In this document: piece by piece, positions 18,323-27,199 of the stretch
Position numbering within the stretch: position 1 is the stretch's first letter
How the letters are laid out: every line of letters begins with the position of its first letter
Assembly: GCA_016786585.1 (NCBI GenBank)
Contig: JAEUUI010000030.1
Coordinates: 248,001-312,000 of the forward strand
DNA: 64,000 nucleotides
Direction: 5' to 3'
Origin: Cyclobacteriaceae bacterium
GTDB lineage: Bacteria > Bacteroidota > Bacteroidia > Cytophagales > Cyclobacteriaceae
Translations under genes and position numbers: made by a program
Notes under the pieces: model-generated
What the model saw: only the letters and a program-made list of their open reading frames with translations
Databases searched by the model: none
Told to the model about the DNA's origin: nothing

Positions 18323-18437
18323 CGTGGAAAAATTTTGATCTCGCTTTGGCACGCTACTCACTGAATTCACAGTCGAAAAGGAATTTTGAAACTGGCCTGA
18401 TTCGTGCCTTGTCCGAAGGAATGCGAAGTTTTCCACG
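18323..18437. repeat. 115-bp element bounded by 9-bp inverted repeats
   Basis: CGTGGAAAA (18323-18331) and TTTTCCACG (18429-18437) bound a 115-bp segment inside the 431-bp gap between the lipoprotein gene and ndh. The segment is open in more than one frame on both strands but codes for nothing recognisable. It has the size and termini of a miniature element or a degenerate intergenic repeat. No second copy is in the window. The rest of the gap (18438-18645) shows nothing I can name. Confidence 0.35.
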
Positions 18438-18645
18438 ATAAAGATTCAGGTTTAATTGGCTATCCGGTAAAACCCGGTTAATCATTATGAAAACGGTTTC
18501 GATCACAGAATATTTATCGGTACGGATAAACTGTCGATACGAGCGTTAGGTTGTCGTTTGATTCATTGAGTTTATTTTTAACGATATCCTAAACACAAGT
18601 ACTTTACATACGTATTATGAGTAGCACATCTTCTTTATCGTTAGC

Positions 18646-19965
18646 ATGCAAAAGTTAGTAACCAATCATACCGGTCTTACCGATTCAGGGAGGCCCAGAG
18701 TTATTATTATCGGTGGCGGCTTTGCCGGGTTGGAAATCGCGAAGGCGCTGAACGGGTTTCCGGGAGAAACCGTTTTGTTCGACCGGTATAACCATCATAC
18801 CTTCCAGCCGCTGCTATACCAGGTGGCGAGTTCCGGACTGGAAAGCAGCTCGATCATCTTTCCGTTCCGTAAAAGATTCGTAAAACAAAATGATTTTTAT
18901 TTCCGATTAGGTGAAGTAATCTCCATTCATCCGAATGATAACTGCATTGAAACGTCCATCGGCAGTGTGAAATATGATTACCTCGTAATTGCGAGCGGAG
19001 CTACGACAAATTACTACGGCATGAAAGACGTGGAAGATAATTCGCTTCCGCTGAAGAGCATAATCGATGCCATCAAGCTCCGGAACAAAATCATCCGAAA
19101 CTTTGAAACAGCCTTGCTGACAGACGATCCGGAGATGATGGACAGTTTAATGGATTTTGTAATTGTCGGGGGTGGCCCAACCGGTGTTGAATTGGCCGGT
19201 GCATTGTCGGAACTGAAAAGACACGTATTTCCGCGTGACTACAAAGAGCTTGACATGAACAAGATGGACATACACCTTGTCGAATCCGGCAGCCGATTAC
19301 TCGGAGGTATGTCAGAGATTGCATCTCAAAAGGCGTTGGAATATCTGCAAAAGATGGGGGTACATGTTCATCTTAATAAAGCCGTAAAGTCTTATAATGG
19401 ACACGAAGCGGTTCTTAACACCGGTGACAAGCTCGTCAGCAAAACGATGGTGTGGGCAGCGGGTGTAAAGGTTCAGCCGTTTCCGGGAATCAGTTCAGAG
19501 GCACTGGGCCGCGGGGGCCGGATCAAGGTTGACGAATTCAACCGCGTAAAAGGCTTTGAAAATATCTTCGCGATTGGCGATGCCGCGATCATGGAAGGCG
19601 GTGACCCGAAATTCCCGAATGGCCACCCAATGATGTCGCCTCCCGCCATGCAACAAGGACAACTGCTGGCTGAAAATCTAAAACGTCTTCAGCACAAACA
19701 GTCCATGAAACCATTCCGGTACAACGACAAAGGCTCCATGGCAACCGTAGGCCGGAATAAAGCTGTGGTTGACTTGAACGTTTTTAAGGGCCAGTTCCGC
19801 TTCCAGGGGCTGTTCGCATGGTTCCTGTGGATGTTCGTTCACCTGATTTCGCTGATCGGATTCCGGAACAAGTTTTTCGTTTTCTTCAGCTGGATCTGGA
19901 GTTACTTCTCCTATGATAAAAGTAACCGCCTGATCATCAGTCGCAATAAAGAAGGCGTCAGCTAG
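18646..19965 (+). CDS. ndh: Type II NADH dehydrogenase (FAD-dependent)
   Basis: A 439-residue flavoprotein with two dinucleotide folds: IIIGGGFAGLEIAKAL near residue 20-35 for FAD and FVIVGGGPTGVELAGAL near 168-184 for NADH. A GDAA motif (IFAIGDAAIMEGGD) closes the FAD site, and an amphipathic/hydrophobic C-terminus (FAWFLWMFVHLISLIGF) attaches it to the membrane. It oxidises NADH and reduces menaquinone without proton pumping. Kup follows after 41 bases. Confidence 0.9.
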   Translation: MQKLVTNHTGLTDSGRPRVIIIGGGFAGLEIAKALNGFPGETVLFDRYNHHTFQPLLYQVASSGLESSSIIFPFRKRFVKQNDFYFRLGEVISIHPNDNCIETSIGSVKYDYLVIASGATTNYYGMKDVEDNSLPLKSIIDAIKLRNKIIRNFETALLTDDPEMMDSLMDFVIVGGGPTGVELAGALSELKRHVFPRDYKELDMNKMDIHLVESGSRLLGGMSEIASQKALEYLQKMGVHVHLNKAVKSYNGHEAVLNTGDKLVSKTMVWAAGVKVQPFPGISSEALGRGGRIKVDEFNRVKGFENIFAIGDAAIMEGGDPKFPNGHPMMSPPAMQQGQLLAENLKRLQHKQSMKPFRYNDKGSMATVGRNKAVVDLNVFKGQFRFQGLFAWFLWMFVHLISLIGFRNKFFVFFSWIWSYFSYDKSNRLIISRNKEGVS

Positions 19966-20006
19966 AGTGTACGTTCAGGAATTTACTACCTTGGCGCTTT
20001 CATTTC

Positions 20007-21962
20007 ATGAAAAGCGAACGTCATCTTAAGTACCATACGCCACTATCGGCTGCCGGGGTACTGATCGCCTTAGGAATCATTTTCGGAGACATCGGTACCT
20101 CTCCGCTTTATGTGTTCAAGGCTATCGTTGACGAAGAAGTAATCAACAAAGAGCTTATCTACGGAGGACTGTCGTGCGTCATCTGGACGCTCACGCTTAT
20201 CACCACCATTAAATATGTATACCTCGCACTAAACGCCGATAACAAAGGCGAAGGTGGAATTTTCGCATTGTATGCTCTGGTAAGGCGGTACAAAGCGCAG
20301 TGGGTAATTTACCCGGCTATCATTGGTTGTGCCACCCTGATCTCCGATGGCTTCCTTACACCTGCCATATCCGTATCATCGGCAATTGAAGGTCTTAGAA
20401 TTTACAGTCCGCAAATCCCAACGGTCTACATCGTAGTAGCAATCCTGGTCGCATTGTTTGTGTTCCAGCAATTTGGTACCGGTACCGTTGGTAAGACGTT
20501 CGGTCCGATAATGTTCATCTGGTTCAGCATGATCGGAACGCTTGGTCTTTTACAAGTCATTCAAAATCCGGGTGTACTTGAAGCTGTTAACCCGATGTAC
20601 GCAATCAACCTGCTCATAAAATATCCGGGAGGATTCTGGATACTCGGGGCAGTATTCCTGTGTACCACGGGTGCCGAAGCGTTGTATTCCGACCTTGGTC
20701 ATTGCGGTAAGAATAACATCCGCGTTAGCTGGGGATTTGTAAAAATTTGTTTGTTGCTGAATTACTCCGGTCAGGCGGCATGGCTGCTCACGCAGGAAGG
20801 AAAAATGCTGAACGGCCAGATTCCGTTTTACGGATTAATGCCTGAGTGGTTTTTACCGGTAGGTATCGGCATCGCCACCCTTGCTGCCATCACAGCCAGC
20901 CAGGCGTTGATCTCCGGAACGTTTACGCTTGTTAACGAAGCGATGAAACTGAAGTTGTGGCCGATGATGCGCGTACGGTATCCGAGCCAGCTCAAAGGCC
21001 AGATTTATATTCCGGGCATTAACTGGATTTTGATGGCGGGCTCAATTCTCGTAATCATCATCTTCCGTGAATCATCCGCCATGGAGGGGGCGTACGGTCT
21101 GGCGATCACGTTCGATATGTTGATGACCACTTCCCTGCTGGTGTACTATTTCTCGCTTTATAAAAAATCTACGTTCCGGTCACTCGGGCTCGCCATCATG
21201 TTCTTTACGCTGGAGGGCATGTTCCTGGTATCAAACCTGATCAAGTTCCCGCATGGCGGCTGGTTCTCGTTCCTGATGGCCAGCATTCTGTTCTGGGTAT
21301 TATTCATTCAGCTTCGCGCACGAATGTTGCGAACGCGGCATACCGAATTTGTCGACCTGAAGCATTACGAAGACATGATCCGCGATTTGCAGGCGGATAC
21401 CACCGTTCCGAAAGAAGCAACGAATCTTGTGTATCTCGCAGTGGCAGACAGCAAGCGATACATCGATTCAAATATCATTTATTCTATTTTCAGAAAACGA
21501 CCCAAGCGTGCGGACGTTTATTGGTTCCTGCATGTGGATACGGTTGATAATCCATTCACCAGCAAATATTCGGTTGACACCATCATTCCAAAGAAATGCT
21601 TCTTCGTAAGGATCAGTTTGGGATTCAAAGCCGATCACCGATTGAATTTATTATTCAACCGGATCATTCACGAAATGGCCGACTCAGCCGAGATCGATCT
21701 GATCAGTCCGTACCCTTCGCTGCATAAGTATAGCATGACTGCCGACTTTAAGTTTATCATCATCCAATCATGGGCATCGGTTGACAGCGAGATATCAACA
21801 TTCGACCGGTTTGTGATTCAAAGCTATCGCATCCTCAAAAAGTATAGCCTTTCTACCGAAGCACACTACGGCATTGAAGCATCCAACCTTGAAATTGAAA
21901 AAGCTCCTATCCAGGTAGGACCTGCGGCCAAGGTTAAGATCAAGCGCGAAGAAGATTATTAA
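20007..21962 (+). CDS. kup: Kup-type potassium uptake transporter
   Basis: A 651-residue protein with the KUP/HAK/KT signature near the start (IIFGDIGTSPLYVFKAI), about twelve transmembrane helices to residue 430, and a C-terminal cytoplasmic domain. The conserved GEGGIFALYAL and ADNKGEGG region is present. It mediates H+-coupled K+ uptake. Length is close to the 622 residues of E. coli Kup. A TACCTTGG sequence 13 bases before the start is only a weak -7 match, so it may be co-transcribed with ndh. Confidence 0.95.
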   Translation: MKSERHLKYHTPLSAAGVLIALGIIFGDIGTSPLYVFKAIVDEEVINKELIYGGLSCVIWTLTLITTIKYVYLALNADNKGEGGIFALYALVRRYKAQWVIYPAIIGCATLISDGFLTPAISVSSAIEGLRIYSPQIPTVYIVVAILVALFVFQQFGTGTVGKTFGPIMFIWFSMIGTLGLLQVIQNPGVLEAVNPMYAINLLIKYPGGFWILGAVFLCTTGAEALYSDLGHCGKNNIRVSWGFVKICLLLNYSGQAAWLLTQEGKMLNGQIPFYGLMPEWFLPVGIGIATLAAITASQALISGTFTLVNEAMKLKLWPMMRVRYPSQLKGQIYIPGINWILMAGSILVIIIFRESSAMEGAYGLAITFDMLMTTSLLVYYFSLYKKSTFRSLGLAIMFFTLEGMFLVSNLIKFPHGGWFSFLMASILFWVLFIQLRARMLRTRHTEFVDLKHYEDMIRDLQADTTVPKEATNLVYLAVADSKRYIDSNIIYSIFRKRPKRADVYWFLHVDTVDNPFTSKYSVDTIIPKKCFFVRISLGFKADHRLNLLFNRIIHEMADSAEIDLISPYPSLHKYSMTADFKFIIIQSWASVDSEISTFDRFVIQSYRILKKYSLSTEAHYGIEASNLEIEKAPIQVGPAAKVKIKREEDY

Positions 21963-22096
21963 TTATCATCCGATTCCGGACGGTACCGTTCGCTTGTGGC
22001 TGTTCGAGTATTTAAAAACACGAGAATTTACCCTATTTGATAGGTTTCATCGCTGGCACTGATCTTGGAATCAGGATCGGTCAACTCGCGCGTTGT

Positions 22097-24520
22097 ATGC
22101 TTAAAAATTATTTCAAAATTGCTGTTCGCAACATCCTGCGACACAAGGCCTATTCCCTCATCAATATTCTCGGACTTTCCATCGGGGTGGCGTGCTGCCT
22201 GCTGCTGGCACTTTATATACAGGAGGAATATGCCGTAGACAAGCATCATGACCGCGTTGAAGATGTTTACCGCATCACAACCGTATTTCAAAATATTGAC
22301 AACATCCGCGAATTGGCTTCATGTTCCCCACCGCTTGCAATGGCCATGAAAGATGAAATTCCGGAAGTGGAAGTTGCCGCCCGCTTGCTGAACCCTCCGG
22401 GGCTTTCGCAAAACCTGATCCGGTACGAAACCAACATGTTCTATGAATCGGATGGATTTATTGGCGATTCAACGATCTTCTCAATTTTCAGTTATGATTT
22501 TCTTGCCGGCAATCCTGACAAAGCGTTAACTGAGCCAAACTCAGTTGTATTAACAGAAGAACTCGCAAAGAAAATTTTTGGTAAGGAACCTGCCCTTAAC
22601 AAAGTAATTTCAATTGATCAGGGCGGAGCAACAGCCGACTTTCGTGTTACGGCAGTTATTCGCCAAAAAGGAAAGAGTCATCAGAACCCGCACTTTATTA
22701 CGTCAACCGCGGGTGGCGGCTGGGCCGATTACCTGAAGCAACCCGAAGTAGCCGATGAATGGGGCGGACAAAACTTCATCCCGTCATATGTAAAACTTGC
22801 GCCCGGTCATAACAAAGACGAGGTTATCCGTAAGATGAACGAAGTGTTGATAAAACATGGTGCGGAAGACATGAAAGCACTAGGCATGTCAAAAAAACTT
22901 TCACTTGAACCCGTTAAAGATATTCATCTGTACTCAGGCATCGGCCAGAGTCCACGCATCACCTACATCTACGTAATCGCAGCAATTGCCACATTCATCC
23001 TGCTGATTGCCTGCATCAACTTCATGAATCTATCGACCGCCAAAGCCGCAAAACGCGCTGGCGAAATCGGGGTACGCAAGGCAATGGGGGCTTATCGCAG
23101 TTCGCTGGTAAGCCAGATTATGGGAGAAGCAATGATCATTGTAGCCATCTCGATGATCATCAGCGTTGGCATCATGCAGTTGGCGTTGCCGATGTTCAAT
23201 ACACTCACCGGTAAAACGATTTCTTTCGGTTCCGATAACATGCTTTACTTCGGAGGAGCACTTTTAGCCATCACCGTAATTACCGGTTTGATTGCGGGCA
23301 GTTACCCGGCATTCTACCTTTCATCCTTTAAACCCGCAGAAGTTCTGAAGGGAAAGGGGAAAACCGGTAATACCTCCGGAATTTTGCGCCAGGCGTTGGT
23401 TGTGTTTCAGTTTATTATCGGAATAACGCTCATCTGCGGAATGCTGATGATTAACAAGCAGCTCAAATTCATGAGTAATTCGAACCTCGGGTTCAACCCC
23501 GATGCAAAAATTGTTATTCCATTGCGTACCGGAACAGCACAGCAAAACGCACCTGCCCTCCAACAGGAACTTGGCAAACTCGCTTCAGTGGAAGCCGTCT
23601 CTTCTTCTAATTATGTTCCGGGCTCGCCTATCTTCAGCGACTTCCGCTTGTACAAGAAAGGCGAAAGCATGGAGAACGGAATTCTGCACCGCATGAACTA
23701 CATCGACTATGGGTACATTGAAATGATGGGCATTAAAATTATCGCAGGCCGGTCGTTCGGTGTTACGGAGGACAGTACGACCAATAACATTATCATTAAT
23801 CGCCAGGGTATTGAGGAACTCAAATTAACTCCAGAAGATGCCATTGGTGCAGAACTGGCTATGGATTGGCAAGGCCGGCACCTTACGTTCCGGATTGTGG
23901 GTGTTATGGAAAACTATCACCAGGTCTCACTTAAGGAAAAAATTGTTCCGACAGCGTTCTTTAAAAAAGGAAAAGATCAAACACTTGATAACGTTGTTGT
24001 AAAGCTTTCAACAGGCGATATGCTTAATACCCTTGCGCAGGTGGAAGAAAAATGGAAGGCAGTTAACCCGGATACGCCTTTTGAGTTTATGTTCCTGGAC
24101 GAGCGTGTGCAAAAACAATATGCGGAAGATGTGCGGGTCGGACAGATCATTACTGTATTCACGGTTATCGCGATTGTAATCTCCTGCCTGGGTCTTTACG
24201 GACTCTCAACCTTTATGGCGGAGCAGCGATTTAAGGAAATTGGCGTACGAAAAGTATTGGGCGCGAATGTTGGTCAGATTGTAGCATTAATGTCGAAAGA
24301 ATTTGTACGCTTGATTATCATCGCTTTTGCGATTTCTGTTCCGCTCGGCATCTACAGTATGGACAAATGGCTGCAAGGTTTTGAATACAAAACGAGTATC
24401 GATGTACTGATCTTTGTTTATGCCGGGTTGGCAGCGCTCCTGATTGCACTTGTAACGGTAAGCTTTGAATCGTTCAAGGCAGCCTCCACAAATCCTGTTA
24501 AAGCATTACGTACCGAATAA
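22097..24520 (+). CDS. MacB/FtsX-type ABC transporter permease
   Basis: An 807-residue permease of the Bacteroidota double-FtsX kind. It has an N-terminal transmembrane helix after MLKNYFKIAVRNILRHK, a MacB-like periplasmic domain (about 50-270), three helices with the KRAGEIGVRKAMGAYR motif, a second periplasmic domain, and a final FtsX block with the FKEIGVRKVLGANVGQIV motif. The start at 22097 is chosen because homologues begin MLKNYFK(I/V)A(V/W)RN; an upstream in-frame ATG at 22037 adds 20 unsupported residues. No ATPase gene is adjacent. Such permeases often use an ATPase encoded elsewhere. The substrate is unknown. Confidence 0.9.
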   Translation: MLKNYFKIAVRNILRHKAYSLINILGLSIGVACCLLLALYIQEEYAVDKHHDRVEDVYRITTVFQNIDNIRELASCSPPLAMAMKDEIPEVEVAARLLNPPGLSQNLIRYETNMFYESDGFIGDSTIFSIFSYDFLAGNPDKALTEPNSVVLTEELAKKIFGKEPALNKVISIDQGGATADFRVTAVIRQKGKSHQNPHFITSTAGGGWADYLKQPEVADEWGGQNFIPSYVKLAPGHNKDEVIRKMNEVLIKHGAEDMKALGMSKKLSLEPVKDIHLYSGIGQSPRITYIYVIAAIATFILLIACINFMNLSTAKAAKRAGEIGVRKAMGAYRSSLVSQIMGEAMIIVAISMIISVGIMQLALPMFNTLTGKTISFGSDNMLYFGGALLAITVITGLIAGSYPAFYLSSFKPAEVLKGKGKTGNTSGILRQALVVFQFIIGITLICGMLMINKQLKFMSNSNLGFNPDAKIVIPLRTGTAQQNAPALQQELGKLASVEAVSSSNYVPGSPIFSDFRLYKKGESMENGILHRMNYIDYGYIEMMGIKIIAGRSFGVTEDSTTNNIIINRQGIEELKLTPEDAIGAELAMDWQGRHLTFRIVGVMENYHQVSLKEKIVPTAFFKKGKDQTLDNVVVKLSTGDMLNTLAQVEEKWKAVNPDTPFEFMFLDERVQKQYAEDVRVGQIITVFTVIAIVISCLGLYGLSTFMAEQRFKEIGVRKVLGANVGQIVALMSKEFVRLIIIAFAISVPLGIYSMDKWLQGFEYKTSIDVLIFVYAGLAALLIALVTVSFESFKAASTNPVKALRTE

Positions 24521-24537
24521 CTTATTTCAACCTGCCT

Positions 24538-26967
24538 ATGTTTAGAAATTTTCTCACCATTGCCTGGAGAAGCCTGCTGCGAAACAAGCTTCACAGCTTT
24601 ATTAACGTAACGGGTCTGGCCATTGGTGTGGCAGCCTGCATGGTAATCTACCTGATTGTAGATTTTGAGCTTAGCTTTAATAAAGAACATGCCGGCTACG
24701 ACCGTATCTATCGCATCCATTCTTCCTTCCAGGGTGTGTTCTCCGGTCTAAACCGTGGTGCGCCAACAGCTGTTGCGCCCACTATCAAGGATGAGTTTAA
24801 AGGTGTGGAAGCTGTTACCTCGTTCCAGGTACTGAGCAGCAAGGTTGAAATCCCGGACGGAAACGAGAAAAAGAATCTCGACCAGCAATCGAAAATAATT
24901 CTGGCGGAACCGGCATTCTTTGCTGTCTTCAAATCCTATCAATGGGTTGCGGGGTCACCCGAATCGCTTACCGAACCGTACAAAGTTGTGCTTACCGAAA
25001 GCCGTGCAAAAACATATTTCGGAACCACCGACCCGCTAAAGGTTGTCGGACGTGAAATCATCTACCGCGATTCGTTGCAAACTACCGTGGCCGGGATCGT
25101 GAAAGACCTTCCGTTCAACACGGATATTGACATGACTGATTTTATCAGCTACAGTACAATTGAAAAAAGTTGGCTGAAGGGAAATGTGCGGCTGAATGAC
25201 TGGCAAAGTGTAAACAGCAGTTCGCAGGTATTCGTGTTGATCGATAAAACCACGAGCCTGGCAACGTTTACCGACCAGTTTGCCATTCTGAAAAAACGAT
25301 ATAAAGAAAAAAGCACCTGGGATGTTGAAAACAATTTTACCGCACAACCGCTCTCTGATCTTCATTACAATAACGAAACAGGCATCTTCGACTACAGCCG
25401 CTCGCCCGCGCACTTGCCAACCCTTACCGTATTGATTGTGGTTGCCGGGCTGCTATTGATCATCGGAGCTATCAACTTTGTGAACCTGGAAACTGCACAA
25501 GCCGTGCGCAGGGCAAAAGAAGTTGGCGTGCGTAAAACATTGGGAAGTTCCCGAATGGCATTGATCAGTCAGTTTTTGTATCAAAGCTTTATCATCACGT
25601 TAGTAGCCGTATTGCTTGCGCTTCCGCTGACCGAACTTGCCTTGCAAACCTTCTCGGATTTTGTGCCGGAAGGTGTTGCACTTTCGTTAACCCAGGTTGC
25701 CCCGTTTCTGACGTGTGTAATTCTCGGTATCGGCTTGCTTGCCGGATTATACCCTGCATTTATCATGTCGTCTTTCCTTCCGGCATTGGCGCTGAAAAAT
25801 CAGGCACACGCAACATCAGGATCATCACGATCGGCATTCATGCGCAAATCATTGATTGTATTCCAGTTTGCCATCGCACAGGTATTGATCATAGGCGCAC
25901 TCGCGGTGGGTTGGCAAATCAGTTACATGCTCAACAAAGACATCGGCTTTAAGAAAGATGCCGTAGTATATTTCTACACGCCATGGCAGGAAAAATCAAG
26001 CAAAATAGGTGTTCTGAAAAACGAATTATCCCAGGTTTCTCAAATTGCCGGCTTGAGCCTGAGTGATTCACCCCCGTCAGAGAACGGATGGAGCTCATCG
26101 ACCGTGGAATACAAACCCGAAAAAGGTGAAGTTGTAAAAGTTAATGCGTTCCGGAAATTCGGTGACCCTCAATACATCGGTTTTTACGAAATGAAACTGC
26201 TGAGCGGCCGCAACATCCGCCAAACCGATTCCTTGCGTGAGTTCGTGATCAACAGAACGCTGATGACGCAGCTCGGCTTTAATTCTCCGGAAGAAGCGCT
26301 TGACAAAAGCATCAACTACAGCGACAAAACCTATCCGATTGTTGGCGTGGTGGAAGATTTTAACATTCAGTCGCTGCACAAGAAAATCGAGCCGGTAATC
26401 ATCGCCAATGATGTGGACTTCAGTTGCTTCAACGTACGGTTATCAACTGTAAACGGTACCGATGAATTCAAAGCCGGTATTGCAAAGATTGAGGAGGCCT
26501 GGAAAAAAGTTTATCCGAATGAGAAATTTTCATACCAGTTCCTGGATGAAACGCTTAAAAATTTCTATCAATCCGAGCAGCGTACCGCCCGCCTGATAAA
26601 AACAGCGATGACCATGGCCATCTTCATTTCCTGCCTCGGTTTGTTTGGTTTGGCATCGTTTACAACCACGCAACGCATGAAGGAAATCAGCATCCGGAAA
26701 GTATTGGGTTCGTCTGTCAGCGGAATTGTAGTGATGCTATCGAAAGATTTCATTTTCCTCATACTGATTGCGTTCCTGATCGCTTCCCCCCTCGCGTGGT
26801 ATTTTGTGAATAAATGGTTACAGGGATTTGCGTATCATATGGATGTCAGCGTATGGCTTTTCGTGGTCACTGTGCTTACCGGGGTAGTCATCGCATTTGT
26901 TACGGTGGGATACCAAACTCTGAAAGCGGCCAACAGCAACCCGGTTAACTCCTTGCGTAACGAATAA
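24538..26967 (+). CDS. MacB/FtsX-type ABC transporter permease, paralogue of the preceding gene
   Basis: An 809-residue protein with the same architecture: N-terminal MFRNFLTIAWRSLLRNK, two MacB-like periplasmic domains and two FtsX blocks with RRAKEVGVRKTLGSSR and MKEISIRKVLGSSVSGIV. It lies 17 bases after its paralogue and ends in a terminator, so the pair forms an operon and may assemble as a heterodimer. The two are clearly diverged, so the duplication is not recent. Confidence 0.9.
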   Translation: MFRNFLTIAWRSLLRNKLHSFINVTGLAIGVAACMVIYLIVDFELSFNKEHAGYDRIYRIHSSFQGVFSGLNRGAPTAVAPTIKDEFKGVEAVTSFQVLSSKVEIPDGNEKKNLDQQSKIILAEPAFFAVFKSYQWVAGSPESLTEPYKVVLTESRAKTYFGTTDPLKVVGREIIYRDSLQTTVAGIVKDLPFNTDIDMTDFISYSTIEKSWLKGNVRLNDWQSVNSSSQVFVLIDKTTSLATFTDQFAILKKRYKEKSTWDVENNFTAQPLSDLHYNNETGIFDYSRSPAHLPTLTVLIVVAGLLLIIGAINFVNLETAQAVRRAKEVGVRKTLGSSRMALISQFLYQSFIITLVAVLLALPLTELALQTFSDFVPEGVALSLTQVAPFLTCVILGIGLLAGLYPAFIMSSFLPALALKNQAHATSGSSRSAFMRKSLIVFQFAIAQVLIIGALAVGWQISYMLNKDIGFKKDAVVYFYTPWQEKSSKIGVLKNELSQVSQIAGLSLSDSPPSENGWSSSTVEYKPEKGEVVKVNAFRKFGDPQYIGFYEMKLLSGRNIRQTDSLREFVINRTLMTQLGFNSPEEALDKSINYSDKTYPIVGVVEDFNIQSLHKKIEPVIIANDVDFSCFNVRLSTVNGTDEFKAGIAKIEEAWKKVYPNEKFSYQFLDETLKNFYQSEQRTARLIKTAMTMAIFISCLGLFGLASFTTTQRMKEISIRKVLGSSVSGIVVMLSKDFIFLILIAFLIASPLAWYFVNKWLQGFAYHMDVSVWLFVVTVLTGVVIAFVTVGYQTLKAANSNPVNSLRNE

Positions 26968-26991
26968 TTGCAGACGGGGAACCAATAAATG

Positions 26992-27026
26992 ACAATCTTC
27001 CTGGAAACGGGAGGATTGTTTTGTTT
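26992..27026 (+). terminator. Rho-independent terminator of the permease operon
   Basis: Arms ACAATCTTCC (26992-27001) and GGAGGATTGT (27010-27019) with one wobble around an 8-base loop, followed by TTTGTTTTAT. Confidence 0.75.
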
Positions 27027-27170
27027 TATACACACTTTCAAACTACAGACACCAATCCCCGGCCCGGTATAGTAAGGCTGTAAAATCGGTTGTGCAAACG
27101 GTGTCGCACCAAGGCTGTAGCTATAACCATGTTTCCCACTTTTTGTGATGGCGCGAACGTAAAAAGAGGC

Positions 27171-27178
27171 TATCTTCG
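27171..27178 (+). promoter_or_regulatory. Candidate -7 box of the GH97 gene
   Basis: TATCTTCG differs from TAnnTTTG at one position and lies 21 bases before the start codon, a spacing seen for other boxes in this window. Confidence 0.3.
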
Positions 27179-27199
27179 ACCCTGCTTATTCATTCATCT

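Noticed and set aside
18226-18441. 71-codon plus-strand frame upstream of ndh, with an opposite open frame
   Set aside because: Both strands are open across the same inverted-repeat element and neither product resembles a protein family; treated as a repeat.
18487-18549. 20-codon frame before ndh
   Set aside because: Too short, no membrane or conserved features, no promoter box.
21980-21989. ACGGTACCGT palindrome after kup
   Set aside because: A loop-less 10-bp palindrome with no T tract and no second copy; could be chance.
22097-26967. The two MacB-like permeases as a complete exporter or defence module
   Set aside because: No ATPase or membrane-fusion gene is adjacent, and such permease pairs are common in Bacteroidota.
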